From NCBI GenBank assembly GCA_964036295.1, contig OZ038469.1, forward strand, positions 9,440,067-9,504,066: a stretch of 64,000 nt of DNA, written 5' to 3'. Positions 37,201-45,579 of the stretch are shown here, piece by piece; the first letter of the stretch is position 1, and the number at the start of each line of letters is the position of its first letter. The DNA is from Plumapathes pennacea. Lineage: Eukaryota > Cnidaria > Anthozoa > Antipatharia > Myriopathidae. The notes below the pieces were generated by a model. It made no database searches and was not told where the DNA came from. It saw only the letters and a program-made list of their open reading frames with translations. The translations under genes and the position numbers were made by a program.

Positions 37201-40200
37201 GTCACCATTACATTTAAAATATCACTGAAGTCCAGTAACATATCTTTACGTAACTCTTTAAGGAAAAATCAACATGTAATATTGACAGAACAATAAAGTT
37301 TCAAATAATTTATTTGAGAAGCAGTAATGTATTGTGATTTTCAAAAAAAGGTGCACACATGGTATACAATTAGCTAGGTTTGTTCCAGTTGAGTAGTTTC
37401 AAAATAATAAAATAGGCTCTGAAAAAAAAATGATGAAAAAAATCAGGGCTTCAATGGGTCATTGCAGATGTCAACAAAAATCCTAAGGCCTTATAATTAT
37501 TTTCACCAGGCCTATTTTTTTCAAAAGCTTGTGGTATTAAAAGTTCCCTTAATAAATACTCAGTGAATATCACTTCAATATAGTCAGTACTGTACCTGGT
37601 ATCTGCAGTCCATATTAATTAACCCATTTGCTCCCACATATACAATTTAATTGTTTCTATACTATGTTTATTTTATACAGCTGCTGTAAAGGAATAGTAT
37701 ATCAGGATACGAGGAGTCCTCTCTGTACGGCAGACGAGGTATAAACAAGCTGCCACAACATGGTTAGTTCTTCTACCCCTGGTCAGCCTTTTGTTTACAG
37801 CAAGTTTGTAGAAGTTGTACGCTGTGTCAATACAGTGCTGATTCATCTGCAGCTGGTGGCCAACATGATTTATTCTCTTCTTTCCTAAAAAGGAATACTG
37901 AATTTAGCTATGATGTGACTGAATTTGCATGGTTTAAGAATTAATTCACAGGTGATATAGTGAACAAACATAATGTTTTGATTATGGTATGTGAATTCAT
38001 TGGAAAGTTTTATCATGTCACATGGCCCAATTTTTCCTGCAGCAATTATTGTCCTGCAATGCTGAGTTGGCAAAGTATGTCACACATTGCAACAAGGCCA
38101 TGCATAGATAAGATATGCCAACCCTGAGTCTCTTGCATGAGCACCTAAATATCCCGCTCATCCGCAAACTCATGTCGTTCTACTGCATGAATCTGAAATC
38201 TCTGGTATAAAAATAAACAACAAACCGATCTTTCTTCAAGCATGGCACAGGAGAGGGAATATGTAAAATTAGTTTAAACATTTATTTTCTCATTTGGGAT
38301 AGAACCGATTTCAGATGACTGTTGCATGAATGTAATTGTGTTATTGCTTTGGTTTTGCATTTGTTATGCTTTCCGATTGGTCCAAACAAGTTTAGCAGCA
38401 TTCTTGGCCCATCCAGAACAAAAACAAAACCTGACTGCAATAGTGGCCATGATGTTTCCTTGCACTGCTGATTGGTTTCTTCTTCAAAGCAAAATTAAAA
38501 CAGAGATTTCAATTCTTTGGCTCCCAGGATTGTTTGAGTGTTCACAGCCTGTGATTGGTGGTGTACTTTCTTTGGTTTTGGTTTTCGACATTCATCCAAA
38601 CACAGCTCTCAGTCTAATAGATCAAATGAGTGACAAGCATACCTGGAAATAACACAAGGGTTAAGAAAGGTGAAACTTAATTAGGTACAAAAAGAAACAT
38701 GTCCACCAATAGTTATTTGCTGGCCATGCATCGCTGGTTTTGCATTGAAATCCCACATTCTTATTATAAGATCACAAAGTCAAATCGACTTCAAATTGAC
38801 ACTTCCAAACATGTCCAGGAATCCACCTGAATGATCCACCTGAACTTGTCTACCTTACTCAGGTACTTCTTTATGTGGGACTTTAATTTCGCAAAAACGG
38901 AAAAGACAAATTTCATGAGACTTAAAGATCATGCTCCGGAAGAAAAGTCGGGCTAAAAGGAACAAAACTTGGATCACGGTAGATTAACGGACCCAGTGTC
39001 TTCTGTACTTGTTCAAGTTCAGGTAGTATCATAAGTTTAGAAAAAGCACTGGTTCTTTTTCTAGTTCATAGAATGCACCAGTGTCCATTCCAAACTTGAA
39101 ACTGGTTGGGACAAGCACTGGTGTTGCATGTCAATTAGATGTCTAAACACTGATCAAGTTCAGAACAAACACCACCTATCAAGTTTATAACAAGTCACCA
39201 AACAAGTTTAGTTTAAACACTTTGATTCTGAACTTGAACGGTGCGGAAAGTGTACTTGACAGCTAACGTTACAAGTACATGAACAATATTGGATTGTTTA
39301 CTGTACTTGAAAGCAGGTGGTGCTTTTTCTGAATCTGTTCGGTGCATTTACTGAACTTGTCCGGTGCTCTTTCTGAACCTGATACTTAGTGGTGCATTTT
39401 CTGGACTTGAACAAGTACAGAAGACACTGGGTCTGTTAACCTACCATGATGCCTAAATTTTGGGATGCTGGTCTGCATTATACAATCGGTGCTATAGATA
39501 CATAGCCATATTTTGGAATGATATTGACGCAGTAACGACAAAACTAAACAGGTCAGATTTACTTGTTTGTTTTCCCAGAGCTAGAGGTCTTCTAGGAATG
39601 CTGTCAGCGTTAGCATTTCTGCTTCATTTGAGGATTTTATAACAGGGTATAAAATTTCACATTGTTAATTTTCACAATGTTTTTCACAGGGTTTTAATTT
39701 CACAATGTTTTTGAAATGGAGAAAATTATGAAAATTTAATCCCACGAAAAAATAGGTACCAATATGGGAATATAATTCAACGGCTTGGCTACCAGATCAC
39801 CGTTTGAGCATATTTCCCTTACTTTTTTACATGCTCAGGATTGTACCTTTGTAGCAACATAAATTTAGTGATGGTGACCTATGACAATTTAAGCTGCGAA
39901 AGTTGCAGATAAATTACCAAAAAAACACCTGGGTGTTCGTTGCTATATAATTTGTTACTCTGAATTATATTGTCTTCTGAATATTTGGGGATCATGCAGA
40001 GGGACCCCATTTTTAGAACTTGAAAATCATAATTTACATCCAGCTGCACCTCTTTAATAATCAAAGCAGCAAGGCAGCTGTAAGCTCGCAAATTTGTAAA
40101 AGCGGAAGTACCTATTTATAGAACTGGCTTGATTCACCACTTTGTGGTGAACGCGGGCCAAAAAAGTGTTTTATAATAATTGAGAGAAAAGAATCATCGA

Positions 40201-42037
40201 CGCGGTTTTCATGGGTCACGTGAGCAGCACTCTCCAAAATAACAGATTGTACCTTTTTGGCTCCAGAACTAAAAGGAGCATTGCCTGAATTAGTCCAGAT
40301 GCCAATTTTGGATTGTCTAGGCTTCATTTTGGCGAAGCAGCTGCAATTTGTTTTTTTGAGATTTGATAAGAGTTTGTATGCAGCCGCCACGTTAGTCAAA
40401 CTCGGAACATGAAATGAAGTTGATCCGTGACTCAGCTTGATGTTTAGTTACTTCACATCTTTCACAGTGCCAATTTTAAAATGTTTCGTGATGGAAAACT
40501 TTATAGTTCAGACACAAGCACCAATTTTAGTCGGTCATGAGCGTGTCACACGGCTTTGTTGTCATGGAATTCAAACATCCATATCGACTCAGAATTTTGC
40601 TTTAAGTCTTAAGGCATATGATAGTCTTGAACATTTTATCAATGTATTGGACTTATAGGATACGTTACTTTTGAGATGGCTTTTTATGACGTCACATGCA
40701 ATACCTGACTAATTTGCATACTTATGAACTTGTAAACATTCACTGGAAATGGATATTTTTGGCTTTTTTAAAGCCGAGATTCAATATCTTTCAGCCTAGT
40801 ATCTTCCAAACTGTATTTATTGTCACTACAGAAATTTTGGTGGATACTAAACCAATGGCTTCAGATTTGTTTGCGATAATGCCATCGGTGCCACTGATTG
40901 TTTGCCCTTCATGGCACTGTGCCAAAATGTCGCACTAACAATGCAAAATGCAACAGAGTGAAACAAAACCAAGCTCAGAATCAATGGCCAAACAAACTTC
41001 AAATGCATAACAAACCTTCAAAATGAGAACACGGACAAACAAAATATGGTCGCAACAACTACAACAACATCTTGCTTTTAAACTGCGTTGTTCAACACAC
41101 CCTGTTACGCGCCTCCATCATGCCCAAATTTGGAAAACCGCAACTGCTTTATTTGGAAATCCATTGTTGACAACAGAGGGAATAGGGAAGCAGGGAAGTA
41201 GGGAAGGGAAAGTGATTACTATACCTCACAAATCCCACAAAGTGGGATTCACAAGCTAAAAATCATGTATGGGTTTTAAAGTTGAACTGACTTTTCCAAC
41301 CAGCTCAACCCCAAGTCAAAGGACTGCACATTTTTCTATCCAACCATAATGCAAGATGGTATCTTACCATTTTCTAATGTCACAGCTCTTGATTCTTTGC
41401 CAAGACCATGTCTGAATCCAGAACCCAATGCAACGCCGGATTTATTTCCTGCCACAAAGATATAACAAAAGAATCAAAGAAAGGAGAGGTCACGTGATTA
41501 CGTGGCGCAGTGGTCAAGCATTTCGCTCATGATGTCAATGTCGTTTAGAAGAGCGAGTTCGAGTCGCATATATTCTTCCATCTTCTTTAATTGACATTTC
41601 TTCTTTTCTATACTTTTTTACACCACGAAAAAGCGAGAAGCTTGTCTGAGAACTGAAGTGAAGTGTATAAGCTTGCAGTCTAACTGGCTGAACAACGACA
41701 ATACATACACAAGGCAACCCTGTCTTCTACCCTAACAATGCAGAATGAATACACGGTTTTGCCCACCTAATTAGTTTAGCATTCGATTTATATAATTCGA
41801 AGAAACTTTCGTACGTACTGCATGCATGTATGCACTTTCAACTCGCGGAGACTTACCTTCAGATGAAACAAACTGTCCTATGGCACTCGAGCCGCCAATG
41901 CTGTTCTCTTGAAACTGCACTTCAGATACGATAATGTTATCCTCGAGAACCGAGCCGCAGTTCATGCACACCGCATCGCCACGAGCTTGGTCGAAATCGA
42001 TATCACTCCCTCCACAGTTTGAACAAACTTGGGACAT
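24089..42037 (-). CDS. BRF1: BRF1, TFIIIB subunit (RNA polymerase III initiation factor)
   Basis: BRF1 joins TBP and BDP1 in TFIIIB, which recruits RNA polymerase III to tRNA and 5S genes. Fourteen coding exons (minus): 42037-41857, 41448-41369, 37884-37711, 37243-37212, 36567-36495, 36118-35969, 35452-34979, 34168-34068, 32966-32885, 32336-32278, 31722-31475, 30050-29999, 29889-29727, 24129-24089. Phases are consistent, giving about 636 residues (human about 677). Seen: a zinc ribbon (C5, C8, C24, C27), two cyclin folds (LNQHC-like [18 protein letters not shown] at about 94; [18 protein letters not shown] before the second), then the conserved C-terminal TBP-binding part ([20 protein letters not shown]) and an acidic end, [11 protein letters not shown]. 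Exon 4 is a 32-nt microexon supplying [11 protein letters not shown]. The last intron is about 5.6 kb. The exon 2 length is uncertain by one base. Confidence 0.95.
24286..24345. repeat. (CAAAAA)n simple repeat
   Basis: CAAACAAAACAAACAAAAAC followed by five AAAAAC-type units. It lies in the final BRF1 intron. Confidence 0.9.
25244..25275. repeat. Poly(A) tract
   Basis: An uninterrupted run of about 30 A inside the last BRF1 intron; the Lys-rich frame across it is an artefact. Confidence 0.9.
25510..27400. repeat. Degenerate tandem and dispersed repeat block in BRF1 intron 13
   Basis: AAATCAAAGCAGCAAGGCAG at 25513 and a near copy at about 25822 start two units of about 310 bp sharing GTATGTGGAAGTTCG and GGGCCTCCACTTTTGCT. 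A second motif set (CCAGCCTGGGCTGCAT, TTCTTCTTTTGGCTGAGTTT, TGCGGCTTTGGTCAA) occurs at about 26220-26350, 27010-27150 and 27150-27290. The first motif recurs at about 40062. No protein is conserved. Confidence 0.7.
26833..26955 (+). mobile_element. Hairpin-terminated repeat end, copy 1
   Basis: A CCCAAATT...ATTTGGAATCCATTGTTGACA block is followed about 50 bp later by the stem-loop TTCAGCAC-TTC-GTGCTGAA (about 26929-26947), then CGCAAGCTTAA. The same arrangement occurs at 29045 and 41120 with different stem sequences. Confidence 0.55.
27831..27990. mobile_element. Long-hairpin MITE
   Basis: Arms of about 70 bp pair almost throughout: GGTCTGTAATCATACGAGTG on the left against CACGAGTATGATTACAGACC on the right, around a centre GCGCTTCGCGG. 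The outer ends are ATTAAT-rich. Non-coding, in the last BRF1 intron. Confidence 0.75.
28000..29044. other. BRF1 intron sequence, nothing recognised
   Basis: No exon-like frame. The direct pair GTCCGATTACAGAACAA / ATCCGATTACAGAACAA at about 28911 and 28934 is a short local duplication related to the palindrome at 27.83 kb. Confidence 0.4.
29045..29160 (+). mobile_element. Hairpin-terminated repeat end, copy 2
   Basis: GCCCAAATTTGGAATTGACA and TTTGGAAGTTCATTGTTGAC are followed by a stem-loop of the form GCCCCAC-TTC-GTGGGCG (about 29132-29149), then ACCTTAAA. It is parallel to the copies at 26.83 and 41.12 kb. Confidence 0.55.
29400..29621 (-). mobile_element. tRNA-derived SINE (class II tRNA-like head)
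   Basis: The minus strand has the A-box TGGTGGCCGAGCGG (complement of 29607-29620) and the B-box GGTTCAATTCC (complement of 29543-29553), with the long variable region typical of Leu/Ser-type tRNAs. A non-tRNA body runs to about 29400. Stem pairing is poor, so it is a SINE or pseudogene rather than an active tRNA. Confidence 0.6.
30340..30560. repeat. Local direct repeat in BRF1 intron
   Basis: TTAGATTAGATAGATTTTGT occurs at about 30354 and again, with slight change, at about 30447, each followed by TTT(A/G)ATTTTTTAAT-like sequence. It is an AT-rich duplication of about 95 bp. Confidence 0.6.
30943..31185 (+). other. Uncertain small frame inside a BRF1 intron
   Basis: An 80-codon frame antisense to BRF1 with a hydrophobic stretch ([19 protein letters not shown]). 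About 70 bases upstream, AACATGGCGGCGACTTATGC has a good animal start context but runs into a stop after about 18 codons in another frame. It could be the relic of a small membrane protein or retrocopy. I do not recognise the family, and it is quite possibly non-coding. Confidence 0.2.
33164..33877. mobile_element. TTAA-flanked MITE (piggyBac/Kolobok type)
   Basis: The ends GGTGATTCCCTA and TAGGGAATCACC form a perfect 12-bp inverted repeat, directly flanked by TTAA at 33160-33163 and 33878-33881. TTAA duplication is typical of piggyBac and Kolobok elements. The 714-bp interior has no transposase but repeats the phrase AAAACGAG(C/G)ACGGTGACCCCC. It lies in the BRF1 intron between the 34168-34068 and 32966-32885 exons. 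Confidence 0.85.
35690..35820. repeat. GC-rich palindromic patch
   Basis: CCTTGCCCCGGGGGCGGGGA and GTCCCCGGGGTCGGCCCGGG lie within otherwise AT-rich BRF1 intron DNA. Probably an old repeat fragment; no gene. Confidence 0.4.
36818..36988. mobile_element. Foldback MITE in BRF1 intron
   Basis: AACATAGCCTCATCTAAACA plus GGGAAGTTGGGAGAACAC on the left faces GTGTTCTCCCAACTTCCC and TGTTTAGATGAGGCTAT on the right. The arms extend outward with AACGCGT against ACACGTT, and a short centre contains AAACCAC/GTGGTTT. It is about 170 bp and non-coding. Confidence 0.75.
38971..39452. mobile_element. 480-bp TIR element (CCCAGTGTCTTCTGTACTTG ends)
   Basis: The left end, GGTAGATTAACGGACCCAGT continuing GTCTTCTGTACTTGTTCAAG, is mirrored at 39400-39445 (CTTGAACAAGTACAGAAGAC, ACTGGGTCTGTTAACCTACC). 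The inverted repeat is about 45 bp with few mismatches. The interior is full of AGTGCTTTTTCTGAACTTG-like subrepeats in both orientations. Non-autonomous, in a BRF1 intron. Confidence 0.8.
40050..40170. repeat. Dispersed repeat fragment with hairpin
   Basis: ATCAAAGCAGCAAGGCAGCT at about 40062 matches the repeats at 25.5-25.9 kb. It is followed by the stem-loop TTCACCAC-TTT-GTGGTGAA (40132-40150) and CGCGGGCC. Confidence 0.6.
41098..41262 (+). mobile_element. Hairpin-terminated repeat end, copy 3
   Basis: TGCCCAAATTTGGAAAACCG and TTTGGAAATCCATTGTTGAC are followed by the stem-loop AATCCCAC-AAA-GTGGGATT (41231-41249) and CACAAGCTAA. It is related to copies at 26.83 and 29.05 kb. Confidence 0.6.
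41495..41571 (+). mobile_element. tRNA-like SINE fragment
   Basis: GTGGCGCAGTGGTCAAGC (A-box-like) and GAGTTCGAGTC (B-box, 41555-41565) have tRNA-like spacing. The acceptor stem is not complementary, so it is a degraded SINE head or tRNA pseudogene. It lies just upstream of BRF1 exon 2, inside intron 1. Confidence 0.4.
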
Positions 42038-43190
42038 TTTAGAGCTTATAATGTCGACTGTGTCAAAACTGTGTTACAGTATCTTTTACAGTAAGTTGCC
42101 TCAGAACAGACGCAAGACCTCTAGAATGAATCTTCTTACAACATGTGAAATCTCGCCATTTCATCGCGTATTTTGCCGGTTCATCAGAGTGATTCGCAAG
42201 GGATTGTGGGACACATGTTTACTTTATTGGGGGGTAGGGTGGGGGTGGTGAGAGGAGATGATTTTATTTGTGGGGGAGGGGGGAAAACAGTGCTCCCGTT
42301 GCTGCGAACCTATACATTCTATCCGAATCAGGATTGACGATTCAATATTAGCCGAGCGCAAGGTAATAATTAGTTTATGCTATGGCTCTCGTCCGTGTGC
42401 CTTTTGGCTAAAACTTCCGGTGGGGCGCGCGCAGTTTTCCCGCTTTTTTAACATTCAAAGTTTATTTGCTTCACAACTGTTTGCGTACGCGACTTTTGCG
42501 CTGCGTGGCCAGAGCTTTCCGTGATTTCTCGAAGTTTTGGTCTTTCAGAATGTTGACTGGCGAGTTTGTGATACCTCCGCACACTTCACTGGACAGGCTC
42601 ACGTGGCTCGCATCCTTGAGGGCCTGGATGGGGTTTACTGTTAACGGTTATGGGCCTGACTTTTTTACTGTTAAGTGTTATTCAGACCCTCCCATCTAGG
42701 CCCTCATCCTTTGTCGCTGACCTTACGCACACCTTCATGAAGAACTTGCGCAGCAGATGGTCGATTTCCGTAAACGGAGGTAAGCCCTCAATATTCTACA
42801 GACCTCACCTTACCCCTGTTGCCATGTTTCAGCGTTTTGAGCATGGAGGCCTCTGTGTCGCTTTATCTTGCTTTGAACAATCCTATAATGTTTGTTTTTG
42901 TAACGCTGATTCATCATATGGCTCGAAAAAGCAGTTCCAGAAAGCACCAAAAAGCTTTGCAGTCCCAGCGCCATTGCTTTCGCTGTAAGAGGAAGATTTG
43001 ACGGAAAAAGACAATAAACTACTACTCCTTGACTTTCGGAAATATGCACGAATAATTGTCCCAAACTGGACATTATCTGTTACTCGAAGCTTGAGCTTTG
43101 CAGTCGGGCAACCATTCGCTTCTCGGAACAGATAATATCCTCGACAATTAGCTGCGCATATTTCCTTGTCAAAAGTAATCCCCGAGCGAA
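42038..43190. other. BRF1 5' flank and intergenic DNA
   Basis: It presumably holds the BRF1 promoter next to 42037. G-rich tracts lie at 42225-42290. A plus-strand segment near 42690-42780 ends in a good donor (GGAG then GTAAGC), but no protein family was recognised, so no gene is called. Confidence 0.4.
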
Positions 43191-43521
43191 GCGAAGCGAA
43201 GTGAGGGTAATAATCACGGCGCTAATGCATTAATATCGCCTAACTTGGGGACTCCAAGCCTGTCGCCATCTCGAAATTTAACGTTCGTCTGTCAGTCAGT
43301 CAGTCAGTCTGTCTGGCGTACGACTTTAGGCGCGGTTACCCTGCATAACCAATAACAAAGGCCGGATCGATCACGTGTGCACTGTAGTTTTACTCGGAAT
43401 AAGAGAAATTAGATTTGAGCGAAGCAATTAGATTTGAACGAAGCAACAATATATCGTAGCTGCGTTCACGAAAATGGAAAACTTAAAAACTGGAAAACTT
43501 GAAACACAACAGTCTTGCGAA

Positions 43522-43641
43522 GGCCCGTTTCAAACGTCGCGCCACTGCCGTGCCGAACTCAATGCAAATGAGCAAAATCCATTGTTTAAACTAATTTACA
43601 TTGAGTTCGGCACGACAGTAGCGCGACGTTTGAAACGGGCC
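43522..43641. mobile_element. 120-bp palindromic MITE with 3-bp target duplication
   Basis: GGCCCGTTTCAAACGTCGCG at the left faces its complement at the right; the arms are 43 bp with two mismatches. GAA flanks both sides (43519-43521 and 43642-43644). The empty site is preserved in the other repeat B copy, near 17815, which has a single GAA. Confidence 0.85.
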
Positions 43642-44070
43642 GAAGCTCGTCTTCAAATAAGAAGGGAACAGGCACGAACAAGGCGAAATCGTGAAACGAG
43701 CGAACAGCGCCTAATTCGTCTCGAGAAAAGGCGACAATCCTGTTATGATCGACAGCATCATAAACAGAAGCGTGCAAAGGGAACAGCGCTTGCAAGCAAA
43801 TCGGGAGCTTCAGACGCCGTTTTGTGTTAAACTCAGATACTTATTTAGAAAGGACAAGCAACAAAGGTTAGTCAGTGAAAATCGAACAATCACCGTGACA
43901 ATTATATTCTATCCCGTATAGCCTGTAACTCGATCACTTCAAGAATGTATTAAAATCTGTATGCTGATCATTTTCCCTCGAAGTATTGTTTTAATACGCT
44001 TCTGTCACTAGTTTCGGCTACCGTATTCGCTCAGAGCAATCGGACCTTGTAGTCTTGAATGATTTAGTCA

Positions 44071-44475
44071 GGCCCGGTTCAGACGTCGTGCTAGAGTCGA
44101 GCCGAACTCAATTCAGGACTAAAAAAAATATTAGGACCAATTAAGTTCGACTGTAGCACGACGTCTGAATCAAAGGTTTGAATTAAGTTCGACTGAGCAA
44201 TAAGTTCGACAAACTCTGCCGTGCTACACGACTCTAGCACGGCTTTGATTCAGACGTCGCGTCCTAGTCGTGCCAAACCAAATGCATACATTACTGTAAT
44301 GTATAACAGCGTAAATTTGATGCGGCCTCTGTCAAAGAGAAGAAAGATAAGAAAGTTGAGCCGAATTTGGAATTAAGTTCGACGTCTGAATCAAAGCCGT
44401 GCCACCGTCGTGCTGCAGTCGAACTCAATTGCAATTAGGTTCGGTACGGCTCTGGCAAGACGTCTGAACCTAGCC
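44071..44475. mobile_element. 405-bp MITE, same family as 43522
   Basis: The ends GGCCCGGTTCAGACGTCGTG and CAAGACGTCTGAACCTAGCC are inverted, with GTGCTAGAGTCG/GAACTCAATT motifs inside. It is flanked by TCA (44068) and TCG (44476). The other repeat B copy, near 17410, has the uninterrupted sequence with a single TCA, so this is again a 3-bp duplication. Confidence 0.8.
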
Positions 44476-45259
44476 TCGGATGTCTTATTTTTCTGTAATC
44501 TGACACGCGGTGATTGCAGCGAGAATCGTTCACAAGCCCTTAGAAGTATCACTGGGTCTGAAGCCCGTGTATAATTTGAAGTAAACTGTTCAAGTTTTGC
44601 TTTGATTCTGGGAGAAATGATGCTGTTTTTAGTGGGTTAACATACAAAACAATTCGAGCTCATTAAATATGCATGCCTGAGTCAGGTGCATGAAGTCTAG
44701 ATTAAAAACAAATCGCACAGGAAACCTATTTAATTGTATGAATTCAAAATTGGAGAATCAGTGTTCCTTTTTTCCCGTACTACGACGGCCGACCAACTTC
44801 AAACTTTGAGTATTAAATTTTGAGAACGTGCTTGGCAGACTGTATGAATCAATTTGACGTGCCGACCGTGGGAAATACGTACTTCGTCACGCAATCGATT
44901 CTTTTTTCAACGCAAAAATATAACACACACCATTCTTTTTCTCCTTCCTTTGCGTGTAGCACTTGAGTTCGAAGAAAAGATTGAGTCAACATTTCGGTAA
45001 AACAAAGGCTACTCTTGTTGGGAGTTACCAAAGTAAAAGTCCCATCAATGACAGAGTGAGGGGGTATCTGCGATTGTCGTATTTCTAGTTTATTTATTCA
45101 TTTGGTACTGAAAATGGGCGGATCACGGCTTTGGCGCGCAAAGCACACTGGGTAACTAGGCTCATGATATGTACATAATGTTGGAAGAAAAAAATGTGGC
45201 GCCAGCTTTATGGCAGGTTAGCAGTTCATATATGACATAAATATACGGTAATTTATTCT

Positions 45260-45577
45260 TTGTGCTATTTCGTGCTTGTCGCCGGGATACGTACCATGCC
45301 AGCCACTCATTGTCCTCAAGGCGGTTACATACGCTCGGGAAGTGGCAGGAGATTATGTGATTGCTCCCATTTTGTGGACATAGCTGAAGTAAGTTATAAC
45401 CTTTGTGCAGCCGTCAATAGTTTGACTACTTGGCCAGGATCGGTCGGACTCGTTTGTTTGTGTATTTGTGCATTGTTCATTTTTGTTAATATCCACCATG
45501 TTATATTTACCATCAATGCGACCGGCCATTACGCATCATGTTGTCTCGCCTCAAAAAACTCTAGTATGGACACTTAA
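45260..45577 (+). other. Uncertain small membrane-protein frame
   Basis: About 105 codons with two Met starts. It shows RRLCDCSHFVDIAEVSYNLC followed by a hydrophobic span, VGLVCLCICALFIFVNI, and an NAT glycosylation site. The CDCSHF stretch loosely recalls the C-x-C-x-H motif of adhesion-GPCR GPS sites, but the Trp-containing half is absent. I do not recognise a family. It could be a single-span protein, an exon or chance. Confidence 0.2.
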
Positions 45578-45579
45578 AG

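Larger units (their letters stand above)
43191..45092 (+). mobile_element. Repeat family B, copy 2 (Helitron-like candidate)
   Basis: The same element as 16756-18073, in opposite orientation. It starts A|TCCCCGAGCGAAGCG and ends GTCGTATTTCTAG|T, i.e. TC...CTAG between A and T, as Helitrons insert. A basic frame (43474-43830) with ETSEQRLIRLEKRRQSCYDR resembles the Arg/Glu-rich 23-residue repeats near the N-terminus of Helitron proteins; it is interrupted by the MITE at 43522. No Rep or helicase is present. The 3' hairpin is weak, so the class is tentative. Confidence 0.6.

Noticed and set aside
37679..37711. Extension of BRF1 exon 3 to a later GT at 37678
   Set aside because: It keeps frame but gives a sequence unlike BRF1, whereas the 32-nt microexon restores the conserved sequence. 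Kept only as a possible alternative splice form.
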